Source: Fragum whitleyi (lineage: Eukaryota; Mollusca; Bivalvia; Cardiida; Cardiidae). Taken from it: DNA of 64,000 nucleotides. Positions 34,369 to 47,205 of this stretch are shown here, piece after piece. Location: contig OX411551.1 in the NCBI GenBank assembly GCA_948146395.1, positions 48,936,854 through 49,000,853 on the forward strand. Direction: 5' to 3'. The first letter of the stretch is position 1, and every line of letters starts with the position of its first letter. The notes beneath the pieces are model-generated. The model saw only the letters and a program-made list of their open reading frames with translations. It ran no database searches and had not been told where the DNA came from. The translations under genes were made by a program, and so were the position numbers.

Positions 34369-37090
34369 TCACCATGAACCACCACAGGCAATACAACTGC
34401 ATTCTTTTCCATTCCAAAATGATAACAGATTTTTGAACTGGTTGAAATTTTTCCTTTGTCTGAGTGGTCCGGCAGCGAGTTCAACAGAACTGGGGCTGCA
34501 TATCGGAAGCTGTTCGTACCGAATGTTGTTGATTACACTCTAGGAACCTGTAAAATATTTGAGTATCTAAAATTATATGCTTTTTCTCTCTTCTGACCTA
34601 GATTATTTAAAACAGGGGGGGGGGGGCAATTCGGTTTAATATCTCGAATGTTTCAACTGCCATTGTTCGGACTCTTCTGATTTCTAAGGAAGGTAGTTTT
34701 GCAATTTCAAGCAGTTTACCACACGGGCTCTCATAATCGTCATAAACAAACTTTAGGGCTCTTTCTTGTATTTTCTCTATTTGAGATGTATTTTTCATTG
34801 AACAGAAGTGCCAGGACAATGGGGAGAAGTTGAAATTTGACAAGATAAATGAATGGAAAACTGCAAGTCTATTAAGTTTTGACAAGTTTCTACCAATCCT
34901 TTTGAGAATATTTAGTTGCTGACCAGCCTTCTTACATATGTTTTGAATATGAAAGTCAAATGAAAGATTGAAATCAATATCTACTCCCAATAGTTTAACA
35001 ACATCATCACATTCAATTTGAGAATTATTCATATTAAAAACTGTTTTTAGCTCAACTGAGCACAACGTGCTCAAGTGAGCTATTGTGATCACCTTTTGTC
35101 CGGCGTCCGTGCGTCTTCCGTCGTGCGTAGTCCGTCGTCCGTCAACAATTTCTTTAAGACATCTCCTCCTAAACTACTAGGCCAATTTTAACCAAACTTG
35201 GCAGAAATGTTCCTTAGGTGGTCCCCTTTGAGAATTGCTAAAAGAATTGAAATCGGTGAATTTTGTAACTTTAATCTTCATCATCTAATGAACAAGGAGC
35301 CCTACAGACTTCAATATTGGCATGGATGATAAGCATATGGATCTAAAATAAAATAGCTAAAATCATGAATGTAGGGCCACCAGATGCGGAGCATTAGGGG
35401 GCAGGGGGTAGTACTTTGGATCAATTTTGAAATCTTTAACCTAATTCTGCTCCTGGATCAGGAACCCTACAGACTTGAAAATTGTCATGGGTGATCAATA
35501 TATTTACATTAATAAAAATAGCTAAAATCATGACTGTAGGGTCACCAGGTGCTGACTGTCTTGGGGTGGGGAAGTACTTTGGATCATTTTTGAAATCTTT
35601 AAACTTCTTCTAATGAGCCAGGAGTCCTACAGACTTGAAAATTGGTATGGATGACCAGCATATGGACATATAGTGAATTAGCTAAAATCATGACTGTAGA
35701 TTCACCAGGTGCAGAGCATCTTGGGGGAGGGGGTGTGCTTTGATGAGAATGTTGAATCCCTAGAGCCTTTATATTTGTCATGTATTGATCAACTCATGAA
35801 AGAAAACTTTAAAAGTCTCAGACTCAGCCTGTATATTTGGCATAGTTAGCTGATCACAGACCTTTTATGGAAAAAGCTTAAATAAGTAATGTCCAGGGGA
35901 GGAGCAGAGGGGGGAATGATTATTTCAAATGTTATCTGATTGAATAAGTGAAAATCTCTTTTTCTGTGGTTGCATTGACATACCTAGGCAATGAAGCTTT
36001 TTTCATGTGAGCGACCCAGGGCCAACGGCCCTTTTGTTTTCATGGGTTTTGTTTCCAACCATCACAGCCTGGAACTTTTCAGGGTTAGCTTGCATACAGT
36101 TAAAAGAGAACCAATCAATAAGAATTTTGCTTTCCCTCTGAAGGACATGAATCAGCTGGCCGAAATCAGGGGTAGTGAAGGACAAAGTGTTTTCATCTGC
36201 ATAATTATAGAGAGCATTTATCAACGAAATAAAAAAAATCATTTATAAAGACTTAAAAGCAGAGGACCCGAGATAAAACCCTGAGGTACTCCCTTTTTAA
36301 TGTCAGTCCAGGTAATGACTACACCTCCAATCTTTACCTAATGTTTCCTATCCTTCAGATAGGATGATATCAAGTGGACTGCGTGTTTAGAGAGACCATA
36401 GGGTGTCAGCTTACAAAGTAAGATTTCATGCGGAAGACAGTCGAAAGCCTTGTGTAGATCCATTAGTACTGCACCAACATTTCTGTCCAAAGCTTCCTTC
36501 CAATCTTCCAATAATCTCATGATTGTAGTCTGACACCCATGGCCACTCCTGAAAGCACATAAAAAGTTATCAAAAACACTGTCAAATGAATAGTTAATTG
36601 TTCGGCCTGAAATAACTTTTTCAAAAATCTTTGATGGAATAGGCAAGAAACTGACTGGTCTGTGATTTGATTTGTTCAGGAAATCGTTTTTCTTGTAGAC
36701 TGGTGTAACTTGTGCTTCTTTAAGACGATCAAGGAAAATCCCAGTACTGATAGTTGAGTTAACAAGATAGTTTAGAACAAGAGCAAGGGACAATTTGCCC
36801 AGTTTTAAAAATCTTCAATGACAGAAAACTTTATTTACTCCTCACGGTGGCCTTTTTGACATTAAAAGAATCAATGGTTTTGCAATCTTTTGTAGACTCA
36901 GTCAAATTAAAGATGAAGGAATCAAAACCAAAGTTTTTACCCAAAATTTCTTTAATAATTGGGTGGGTTTTTTTGTCAAAGGAAAAATCCTTACCAATGT
37001 CATTTGCAACGTTTGCAAAAATATCATTAAAAGTGTTTGCAACTTGCTTATTATCAGATGTAACATAACATGTATGAATCCGTTTCGCTT
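34369..37090 (-). pseudogene. LINE reverse transcriptase, 5'-truncated and broken
   Basis: The - strand carries pieces of a non-LTR retrotransposon ORF2 in the right order. First (37090-36850) comes the endonuclease-RT linker, then (36793-36338) RT fingers/palm with FRSGHGCQTT and motif A VLMDLHKAFDCLPH. Motif B, KKGVPQG, lies at about 36290 and the motif C region YADEN at 36192-36206, after which comes an insertion. After the insertion, 35045-34607 holds the thumb/C-terminal domain (KIQERALKFVYDDYESP, LPSLEIRRVRTMAVETF), ending in WNGKECSCIAC before TGA at 34369. The endonuclease is missing. A stop after DRKH, frameshifts and a deletion near 36800-36850 prevent expression, and the second Asp of YADD is Glu. 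Motif style suggests the Jockey/CR1/L2 group. Confidence 0.9.
35049..36036 (+). mobile_element. Helitron-like element, AGCTCAC family, inserted in the LINE
   Basis: Five T, then AGCTCAACTGAGCACAACG / TGCTCAAGTGAGCT (5' hairpins), 'gtgatcacc' and a 'gtccgtcgtccgtc' stretch. About three units of 166 bp follow ('ccctacagacttgaaaattg' near 35293, 35460, 35625). The 3' end TGTGAGCGACCCAGGGCC has the hairpin AGGGCC-AAC-GGCCCT before TTTTG. The LINE reading frame and homology resume on the other side. Confidence 0.85.
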
Positions 37091-37206
37091 ATTCATAAAG
37101 TGTGACTAGATTTTTAGCTTCATACCTCCACGAAATCGCAAAATTAACCTATCTATTCATGAATGAATCTGCTTTGCGTGTGCACTGTGATTAAATATTG
37201 GAAGCA

Positions 37207-37330
37207 GGTCAACTCGTACCCAAGGCAACTCGTACCAAAGTCAACTCGTACCCATTTTGGTCAACTCGTACCCAATTTTTGGTCAACTCGTACCCTTTCC
37301 AAAAATTATGGAGTCAACTCGTACCCACTT
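37207..37330 (+). repeat. six irregular repeats of TCAACTCGTACCC
   Basis: The 13-mer or a one-base variant occurs six times in 120 bp at uneven spacing of 14-30 bp. The spacers are unlike each other. Function unknown. Confidence 0.8.
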
Positions 37331-37944
37331 TTTTTTTATTTTTTTTTAATTTATAAATAAAATAAGTAGACATTATAACTTACGATTTTATTTCATGTTG
37401 GACATCATTATTTAGCCTACGGTCTTGCAAAGACAAAAAAAAAGTTTTTCAATAAAAAAAGAATTTCAAAACATAATCGTCATGGCGTAAATTTTTATGT
37501 AATCTTTTATCACAGCATATGTTTGCAATGCCAGTCCAAAATTTCACTGTCTGCATATTTCATTTACAGACAGTGGAATTTCATGCTTTTGGCTTTTTTT
37601 AAAAAAATGCTAAATCTGATTAAGCAAGAATCATTGTCACCTGTAAGTAACACCTTTCAATGTTTATTCATCGGTTAGTGGTTCTGGTTCACACCATATC
37701 AATGCATTAAGTGTCAAATTCCTTTTGTTGATTGCAACCCTTTTCCAGCAAACTGAGAAAAGGAAGATGTATTTTCTCTTTAGTTGAGGGTATTTATTTT
37801 TCGATGATTATAAATAATAACAAGCAAGATTAATTCTTAACAGATAGCATTTATTCATTTCATTTTAAACATTTAAAAAAAACATATCTTTTAAATCTCC
37901 TAAAATCTTCCTATCTACTAACAATTGGTTGATAATGATATACC
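37331..37944. other. no gene seen
   Basis: Very AT-rich, no supported feature. Confidence 0.4.
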
Positions 37945-38048
37945 TTTGTGGGATAGCAGCTGGATGCGATGGTTGTACTGGTGTGAGAAATGCCAGGAAT
38001 CCATTGTTAGGTGCTGCAGTCTGTTAGTCTGGCGTTCAATCGTCGGTG
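37945..38048 (+). mobile_element. SINE-like fragment
   Basis: Contains 'tgggatagcagctgga', 'gtactggtgtgagaaatgcc' and 'aggaatccattgttaggtgc'. It lacks the 3' tail of the copies at 15140 and 26650. Confidence 0.55.
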
Positions 38049-38132
38049 CCAACCTAAAATAATAATAATTATAATTTAATTAAATTCAAGTTTCGCACAT
38101 TAAGATATATGACTTCATAGAGGTAGGAGAGT

Positions 38133-38354
38133 ACGATACTTGACCTTCATCTTAGGTAATACGGACCATATTTTGCATAATCTTTTAATCGTGTGTAATT
38201 TTAAAACATTGTAACTACAGTATCTTACAAATCTCGTTACGACGTTTTGCAAATACACCGACGATACTTGACATTCATCTTAGGTAATACGGACCATATT
38301 TTGCATAATCTTTTAATCGTGTGTAATTTTAAAACATTGTAACCACAGTATCTT
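38133..38354 (+). repeat. local tandem duplication, 128-bp period
   Basis: 38133-38226 and 38261-38354 are nearly identical ('acgatacttga', 'cttaggtaatacggaccata', 'tcttttaatcgtgtgtaatt'). Confidence 0.85.
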
Positions 38355-38947
38355 CATTCCTCCAAGAAATCCACTTTTTATTAGACAGTGTTCCCTTGAT
38401 GGCCTTTCCTCCGACCTATGGCCATATTTGCTGTAAAATGGGCACGTTTTGACATTGTAAACAATTCCATTTAAACGATCGTGACGAACAGACACTGAAC
38501 CGTCTTGATAGTAATTCGAATTTTTCACATACTAAAACTTGTTCGGTTAACATTCAGGTATTCATGGGGAAAAAACAAGGTTACCATTACCGAAATTCAG
38601 CTGAAAACTGATATATTTTGGCAAGCTTTTTATCCTATTTCAAGAATAAAAATCTCAAATTTTACAACTAATGTTTACTTTTCTAAAAGATGGAAAATTA
38701 TTTTTTGTAACATGACTGTTTGGGCTTACATGTAGCATGCAGAAAAATAGACGTATTTCGTACACAAGTCTCGTCGTACATATCAATCATCATTCTGTTA
38801 ATTGATCATTTTCTCGTCATACGCCGATCCATTTTTTTCTGGGGAATGTCTAGCCAAAAATGTACTATTAATATTGCATTGACCAACAGACATGCTAAAT
38901 AATACTTGATCTAATGCATTATAAAAGTTTTAGAGACAGTATTTTGC
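38355..38947. other. no gene seen
   Basis: Frames of 60-76 residues on both strands, none recognisable. Confidence 0.4.
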
Positions 38948-39114
38948 TTGTCCCCTGACGGGTGGGTCTAAAACGCAGACAATATAGAATATATAGTAAC
39001 GCTGACAATATATAACAAAGAAGGATATTGGACTGGGGTCTAAAACGCAGACAATATAAATAAAGAAGGATAATATCCTTACGCAGACGATATAGACAAA
39101 GAGCAGTTGATACC
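38948..39114. repeat. left member of a 167-bp inverted pair
   Basis: Inverted match to 43604-43769. Inside, 'acgcagacaatata' recurs four to five times with 'gggtctaaaa' and 'aaagaaggata' between. The outer edges are TTGTC on both members. Confidence 0.8.
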
Positions 39115-39255
39115 TATGTAACAACATATAAATGTTTATTGATGATGATAGTTTAGAAATTATCTAATTATTTACCCTAACTCTTGATACTTTTCTATTT
39201 AATGAGTACTTTGATATTGTGTAGATTTAAGTCATGAGCATAAAAAAATCTGAAA

Positions 39256-40739
39256 CAAGGTGCCAAATTGTCACAAGATACGCCCGTCACACTGCTTAGT
39301 TTTAACTGGGGGTTTGAATAGAACTGAGGTTATTTTGAATGAATATTTTTTGCACCCATGTAGTTTCATTATCCTAGCTATTATACTTTTAGAGATATAC
39401 TCAAGACAAGATTCTAGTATAAAAAAAAAAGGGCAATAACTCAAAAAAGGGCCAGGTAGAATTATGGTTCTTGTACACTGCACTCCCCCTTGATGACATC
39501 TATACACCCATGAAGTTTCATGATCCTAGCTTTTATACTTTTACAGATAAACTCCGGACAAGATTCAAGTCTGAAAAACAACAAAGGGCAATAACTCAAA
39601 AAATAGGCCAGGTAGAATTATGGTTCTTGTATTCTGCACTACCCCTTGGTTAGATCTATACACCCATGCAGTTTCATGATCCTAGCTATTATACTTTTAG
39701 AGATATACTCCGGACAAGATTCAAGTCTGGAAAACAACAAAGGCATAACTCGAAAAATAGGCCAGGTAGAGTTATGGTTCTTGTGCACTGAACCCCCCCT
39801 TGGTGAGATCTATACACCCATGAAGTTTCATGATCCTAGCTATTAAACTTTAAGAGATATACTTCCGGACAAGATTCAAGTCTGAAAAAAAACAAAGGGC
39901 AATAACTCAAAAAATAGGCCAGGTAGAGTTGTTGTTCTTGTGCACTGCACTCCCCCTTGGTGGGATCTATACACCCATGAAGTTTCATGATCCTACCTAT
40001 TATACTTTTACAGATATACTCTGGACAAGATTCAAGTCTGAAAAACAACAAAGGGCAATAACTCAAAAAATAGGCCAGGTAGAGTTATGGTTCTTGTGCA
40101 CTGCACTCCTCCTTGGTAAGATCTATACACCCATGAAGTTTCATGATCCTAGCTATTATACTTTTACAGATAAACTCCGGACAATATTCTAGTATGAAAA
40201 ACAACAAAGGGCAATAACTCAAAAAATATGCCAGGTAGAGTTATGGTTCTTGTGCACTGCACTCCCCCTTGGTTAGATCTATACACCCATGAAGTTTCAT
40301 GATCCTAGCTATTATACTTTAAGAGATATACTCCGGACAAGATTCTAGTATGAAAAACAACAAAGGGCAATAACTCAAAAAATAGGCCAGGTAGAGTTAT
40401 GGTTCTTGTGCACTGCACTCCCCCTTGGTGAGATCTATACACCCATGAAGTTTCATGACCCTAGCTATTAAGCTTTAAGAGATATACTCCGGACAAGATT
40501 CAAGTCTGAAAAACAACAAAGGGCAATAACTCAAAAAATAGGCCAGGTAGAGTTATGGTTCTTGTGCACTGCACTCCGCAATGATGAGAAGAATACAATT
40601 GCCAAGTTTGAAGTCAATCGGACTTCAAGTGACAGAGTTATGCTCCGGACAAAGAAGTGGACGCCGCCGGACGCCCGGACACCCGGACGCCGGACGCCAC
40701 GGGTGATCCCATAATACGTCCCGTCTTCGACGGGCGTAT
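39256..40739 (-). mobile_element. Helitron-like element with 155-bp tandem core
   Basis: On the - strand: five T, ATACGCCCGTCGAAGACGGG ACGTAT (hairpin), a 'gatcacccgtggcgtccgg' block, then eight units of about 155 bp. Conserved '(c)acccatgaagtttcat' marks lie near 39352, 39507, 39660, 39816, 39970, 40126, 40283 and 40439. The 3' end is GACGGGCGTATCTTGTGAC ... GGCACCTTG followed by TTT. GGGCGTAT is the inverse of the 5' start. The 3' end closely resembles that of the 57011 element. Many 60-87-residue frames here are array artefacts. Confidence 0.8.
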
Positions 40740-40744
40740 AAAAA

Positions 40745-41776
40745 GGAGAAACTGGAATTAAATGAATACGTATTTTTAATAACGATTTTAGAACAGTATT
40801 TCTGTCTTAAACTATATTGATTTTGGATTTCTAACCAACTCATCGTAGCATTACTTGATATTAAGAATTCACTAATTTAATCACTTGATCAAGAATATTA
40901 GACACTGTAATTCTCAAATTTCAATTTGATATAATGCAGCCAAGAAAGAATAATTGACCAATTCAAAAAAGGAAGAAGTTGTAATAAAAATGTTTTGGTT
41001 TCAACGTAAATATAATATGTGTTACAAAACTAAATTCTTTTGATTAGTGGAATAAATAGCTTGATAAACAATTTATAATAATTTTGCTGCAGTTCACTTA
41101 GTTTTCCCACAATACGGACGAAGAAACAAAGCCTATTCTGAACATGTTACGTACTTTTATTTCTAATCTAAATTAAAACTGGATATTTCATAATTGTGAA
41201 ATATACATAGGACATGTCTACCAAGTAAGGATATTTAGAATCAATGAGTGTCACGCTTAGAAAATTTTATATTTTATGTAACTTTGGAGAAAGATAACGT
41301 CGAAATTTTGAAGTTAATCGTTATTGAAGGAACAGAAATGTCATGTTATATAAATTAAAAAAATCCGCATGTACTCTCAATATAATACGTTTATGTTGTA
41401 TGCATGGTTTCAAAAAAGCCGAAATTGCGACGTTTCGGAACAACCAAAATGCATGTTGCACAAACATCTGCCCGTATAAAAATTCTTAGCATACAACTTT
41501 GGTCGGTCGTCTACGATATATAATACATTCCCCCAACTAAAAGAATGATTTTACTTGTGTATATGTTTTTAAAGCAAAAAGGAAATAATCAATTTAAAGA
41601 TTATAAGGAAAAACGGCCCAAAAAGGCAGTTTCCTATAATCAGTGAAGGTGTGAAAATGTGGCAAAATGAAGTATGATGACTTACTTTATCAATTTCTCA
41701 CCTTTCGTTGATTATATTGGTGTATCTTCACGTGCCGCTATTGGCACACGACAACCCTCAGATACACTTGAATAAA
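40745..41776. other. no gene seen
   Basis: AT-rich, no supported frame. Confidence 0.45.
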
Positions 41777-41860
41777 TTAACATAACATAACATAACATAT
41801 TCTTTATTTCACCCAGTAATACATACATTATACATGGGGATATTAAACAAGAAATATTTC
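41777..41860 (-). mobile_element. LINE 3'-end remnant with (ATGTT)n tail
   Basis: On the - strand 'tactgggtgaaataaagaat' runs into ATGTTATGTTATGTTATGTT. 5'-truncated. Confidence 0.6.
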
Positions 41861-43603
41861 AGACTGAAGAGGATAGATATAGTGAGTAGGTTAAGTTCGG
41901 GATGTATGATGGTTAGTTAAATCAAAGATAGTGTAAAGTTTGGTTGATATTGGAGAGATGCGGGGAATGTCCTAATAAGTCAAAGTAGAGGTTATTCTAT
42001 AAATATCATTTAAAAGACCGTTTCCTGATCTGTGTTAGATTGAGGCCTGCAAAGAATGCAGTAACCACAGCCACAATAGGCCGCAGATTACATACCCTGT
42101 GGGCCCAATTTTCAACAATGCAAGTATATCAATGATTTTACAGCTTTCATTTAGACTGAATTTAACTTTTATGTGCATTTGATCATATTTAATTACTGGT
42201 TGTCATTTTCCTACCCCTTTCTTGGTTTAAAAATTAGTTTGAAGTACTAGCATGATGACAATAATAGAAATTGAGATAAGAAACAAATGCCCATGTCTTA
42301 AAAACTTTTAATACATTTTTCAAACGACCGAATCCGTTACGGGCTGGAGATTGTGAACACTATTTATGCATATTGTAAACTTCATCGGCATGACTGACAA
42401 GTTAAAGTCAATTTTTTCAAGTGCTGAATATTGTGCAAAAAATGTCGTAAGTGCGTTACTACTTTTTTTTCTTAATATGAACAAATGAGAATCAATGTTA
42501 AGGTGGGACGTTACAGTTTTGGGGAGACAACTCGCGTAGAAAAAAATATGAGGGAGGGGCCTTGTTGCACAGCGGAAGGCTTTTTTTTCCAACAATCGTA
42601 ATTTTGTCAACCTGAATTCAAAATAAAAACGTTCGCGAAACATTCCAGAAACATAAGACTGCTAAGAAAGATTCACTTTCTAAACGTTTGCAAATGTTTT
42701 TGCATCCTGTATTGCGTGTTTGGCGGGAATCACAAACGATCATCCGAGAATTGGTAGTCTGCATTACCGTGTAAAATGCATCTAATGAGTGTTTCACACT
42801 TGTGATTCGTTATTGGCCAACGAGGTACGGGCGACGTTGATAGACCTTCAAAATTGACGCCCCTCTGGTAGGACTGCAATCACAGTCGAAGTTGTACACC
42901 AATAAAAACGCTATTTCTGTCGTGCATGGTTGCATGATCAATGCAAATTTATTGTGCAGTGCATTTAACTCTATCTGATATACGTGATACTTACATTCAA
43001 AGATGAAATCACAAAATAATGGGTGTCCTTACTTTACGATCATAGCATAAACAACTCGGCTGTTGTTACAATATTTAGGCCGCCTTTGAATCTACGGTCC
43101 AATTGAAATACATAAATGTTTTTTTTTTTCAAGGTTTTTTTTTTTTCCAATTTTATTTATTATTTATTTTGGAAGCGCACAAATCTTTATCAATTTTGCA
43201 GCCGTTATTGCTTTACTCGTGTTCAAATAATTGCATTTTCCCGTGAAGAGTTATTGATCTTTTAAATTTCGTATTCATTCATGAAGTAAGCCTGATTAAA
43301 CAACATCTGCACTTCTTGTCAAAATATGAAATGTAGATGCAAGCAAATCCAATCATGACATAAAGAAAAAGTTTTATGAATATTTCTTGTTTGGCAGGTC
43401 TGATACTTTGTTTTTAAATGACATAACCTGAAAAATATACATTGTCGAAAAGGTCATGTTATTTTTGAAAGGCACCAGTTCAAAAAAATGTTTTTGCTCA
43501 TAACTTAAATCTACCCAACATCAACGAACACTGGAATACCAAAAAAGAAGACAATTAATTAATTAAAATCTAGTGATAATAACCATTCACCTGTTATTAT
43601 AAA
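41861..43603. other. no gene seen
   Basis: Includes a 107-residue - strand frame (42320-42643) with no recognised motif and a T-rich tract near 43120. Apparently unique sequence. Confidence 0.45.
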
Positions 43604-43769
43604 GGTGTCAATTGCTCTTTGTCTATATCGTCTGCGTAAGGATATAATCCTTCTTTATCTATATTGTCTGCGTTTTAGACCCCAGTCCGATATCCTTCTT
43701 TGTTACATATTGTCTGCGTTACTATATATTCTATATTGTCTGCGTTTTAGACCCACCCTCCCCTGACAA
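43604..43769. repeat. right member of the 167-bp inverted pair
   Basis: Complement of 38948-39114 with few differences ('tctgcgttttagaccc', 'aaggatataatccttctttat'). Confidence 0.8.
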
Positions 43770-46700
43770 TGATGACAATGATACTTTGTTGCATCCTCTT
43801 CCTTCTTCTAGATCTACAAATGAATGCTTCTCTGCAACCTATTGCAGGAAATAGTTTTGAGTATTCATTCAGTTATTCCAGAAACAATTTCCTTGTGAAA
43901 ATTGAATTTAGACTGAAAGTTGGCTAAAAACACGGTGACTGGTCAACTCGGCCCAACATATAACTTTGCCCAAATTTCATTTTATGCCAAAGCCTTATTA
44001 TTTTCGGTTATTTATTTAGCATTAAAAATTCATCAGTGTTCAATTTTTGTTCAGTTATTAAAAAATTTACAAAGAAAATTTGCATCAATTTATACAAAGT
44101 TAAATCAAAATTTTAGGACCGTTCTTAAAAACATACATCGTACAAAACTTGTTCATATATTTTATGAAAAATAATCTATGTTACTATAGACTATATACTT
44201 GAGCAAAGTTCACCGGGCCAAGTTATTCGATGGGCCAAGCATACATGTGATATTTCCATGGGCTCTCATAGGGAGATTAAGACCTTTTCGTAGGGAGATT
44301 GGGTCTCAAATAGGGAGATTTTGCGTAAGGCGCGTTCTGGCTAAAAATGGGTTTTTTGCAATACACATCTACACCATAAACTGACTATAATACCTTCCAT
44401 AAAAGTTTCTTTTCTTTATTTTTTTACTTAAAGAAGGTTATAGTTTTAATTTATTTTGATAGAGGATACAAATGCTACAGAATTTGGTCTTATAATTTCA
44501 GAGAAATAGATGTTACAAATTCATTTTTTAGTTCTATGCAAATTTCAGGATCCCACAATATAGGTGTTTTTTCATTTTAATTTTTTTTTTTTTTTTCGTA
44601 GATAATCAGTAGAAAAAAATATCTTTGCAAATTTAAAAGATGTAGGCCTTGCAACTTAGGAGGAGACTGTTAAAGTTTTTCTTTATTTCTTTGAGTAATC
44701 TAGAAACCCAAAACACAAGGCAAATTTTTAATGGAGAGAACTTTCAAGAGGTTTGTCAGTGAAGAATTAGGTAATACTGCATTTATGCAAAGTATGAAAT
44801 TCTAGGCCTTGTAATTGGATACGTTTTATTTCACTCTGTTGCCATGGCAACCAGAGTTCTTCATGATTTACAATATTCTATGAAATATGAAAAGACCTTG
44901 TCATAAGGATCATTTTTATGTAGATTGTGTATGCAATCCGATGACTAGATAAAGTGACTTTTATGATTGTTGACGGATGGATGCATGGATGGACGGACAA
45001 AGAGACAGACCAATTAATCGTATCTGGCACTAACTGCTACTGAACTACACTAAAAATAAATGGTTTTGATAGGAAATTGACGATAAACGTTGAAATTAAG
45101 GACAGCATATTCCGAGATCGCGGACATTAAAGACGAACACGGTAGAAAACGGAAAGTGAAAGAGCTACCTCTGCAAATTAATCCATTTTGATTAGCTTAA
45201 TGAGAAGCTCTGTGTCAGCAGTAAAGAGCAAGTCCACAATTTTCTAATCTGTAACATTTATGTTGACAAATAACTTGATTGAATCATACGATTTCAAATT
45301 CGAGAAAGACGGTTGGTGATTCATAAATAGTGTGTAAAGTCTGAAAACGACCCCAGCGAGGATCTGGTGAAAACGCCGTGGCATTTAAAAAGCAAATGTC
45401 CAAGGTTTCTTTAATTTCAATATCAATAATTAAAAGTAAATGACAATTTGAGAATGCATGAGACAGTTTTTACTTTTTGTAACTTTGATAATTTGACCAT
45501 AAAACAAGCGTAGATCTACTAAATAAGTATCTTCGTCGAAATAAAAGTATGACCGCTTCTTGATAAATACTTGATTATGCGTTACGACACGAGGGTATTT
45601 CTGCGATGCCGCCTAATTTTACCAAGGTCGTGTGACGCGTCGCTCTGCATATTTTGTTCGACCTTTTCCTTCATGACGCTAATCGCGTAGAGTGGAAATT
45701 TTTTGCGGCTTTTTGAAAAGGATATTTACCTTCGGCGGAAATTTACTAGCTGTGTTTACAACCATTTTAATTTTTCAAAATAGGTGAAATATCGCAGCTT
45801 AACTTGTATCGGGGACTCTTTATACAAGGGTCCGTAGTTGTATCCACTCCATTTTTTAAGTAATATTGAGTAACAACGTTTCATCCGGTTTAAAGATCCT
45901 GTTTCTAAGAAAGGTCAAAATTGCTGATTGTCATAATTCGTTTCGTATACAGTGTGAAGGGTGATAGGTACAGTAGCAACTGTTTGTCGGCAATAGTTGA
46001 TCTACCCGACGACGATAAAAGATGACACTTCTAGACAGATAAACAACACTTTACCCGATATTGGATTTCTCACTCGTCATTCGAGCATTCAGACCGCCGA
46101 TTTTGCATTTTTGGCTCCCTGATTTTCTTTTCAGGCTCAAATTTCTTCAGGTCGGGAGAAATGGTTTCCCGATCGGGAGAGCGGGAGGAAGGGTAAAATA
46201 TCGGGAGAATACACCGAGATCGGGAGATATCACATGTCTGGCCAAGTCGACTGGTTAAAAAAACCCACAAGCGTCACACCCAACACAATTGTTAGTTAAC
46301 CATCCTTTGTTTCATTTATATTAAAAGGGGCCAACACAATAGATCTGCTCAAGCCTAGTTGGAAATACATGACTATCTCTTTGATAGTTAATGCATGATT
46401 ATCTCTTTGATAGTCTGATAAAAGATTTGCCTTAATTTCCAGAGAATGAAGAACACTTTGTAGAGCTTACAATTCTTTTACTACAATCAGTGTTTATTCT
46501 AGGCAGAGGGACCGGGATATCGCCCAACTTTTTTCAAAGATTCCCCAAATTTTCTAGATTTGTGGGTGTTTTTTACTATGAACAAAGAGTATGGAATGCC
46601 AGTTATTTCTCATTTGCTTCAATTTTATGCTGAAATCCCCCACAGTTATGAAATCCTAGAATAAACACTGTACGTCACAAAATTAAATTCTATTTTAATG

Positions 46701-46944
46701 ATATGATAATTTTAAATCTTATTCACTAAACACAACTTTTTCTATGTGTTATTTCAACCACTGCAACCAGTCTAGCCAAGGTTTTCCTCACAATAATTAA
46801 GCCCTTGTCATGCTGAACCTGGAATATTCCTGCTCTGGCAGGAGCTATAGACAAACATCAGCCTGCACAAATGTGCAGTCTGATGTTAGTCTACACCACC
46901 TGTTTCTGACTTTCAAATCAGAATTGTGAATAGATCTAATTTTT
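43770..46944. other. no gene; scattered repeat fragments
   Basis: 44200-44330 and 46060-46260 share inverted fragments built on 'gggagat' and 'gggagatatcacatgt'. 44830-45015 resembles the 33590 family. 45590-45750 is richer in CG than its surroundings and could hold an unrecognised promoter or 5' exon of the gene downstream, but nothing proves it. Confidence 0.4.
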
Positions 46945-47205
46945 ATGCCCACGTATCGAGAGATCGGGGGCATATTGTTTTACTCATGTCTGTCTGTCTG
47001 TCTGTCCGAAAACTTAACCTTTGCCTTTTCTCTAAAAGTATTTGACATACAAAGCTCAAATTTGGCATGATGATAGAACTCAATGATCCGCATCCGCTGG
47101 TACCAAAGTCAAGTTCATGTGACAAGGTCAAGGTCATCTGTCAAGGTCAAACTTTGAAAAAAAATTGCTGTTACGGGGGCATTAGTGTTTCACAAACACA
47201 TCTTG
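46945..47205 (+). mobile_element. Helitron-like element, ATGCCC family, copy 1
   Basis: Five T, ATGCCCACGTATCGAGAG / ATCGGGGGCAT (hairpin), (GTCT)n, a 'gtcaaggtcatctgtcaagg' block. The 3' end is GGGGGCATTAGTGTTTCACA with hairpin GTGTTT-CAC-AAACAC, then ATCTTG and TT. About 260 bp, with a close relative at 55296-55591. Confidence 0.75.

Noticed and set aside
39471..40192. Frames with repeated YTPMKFHDPS and KSEKQQRAIT
   Set aside because: Translation of the 155-bp tandem units, with equally open frames on the other strand.
39256..40739. Regularly spaced repeats considered as a CRISPR-like array
   Set aside because: Units are contiguous 155-bp repeats without variable spacers, in a eukaryotic genome with element termini at both ends.
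42320..42643. 107-residue - strand frame
   Set aside because: No homology recognised, random-looking composition, no splice or start context. Kept only as a note.
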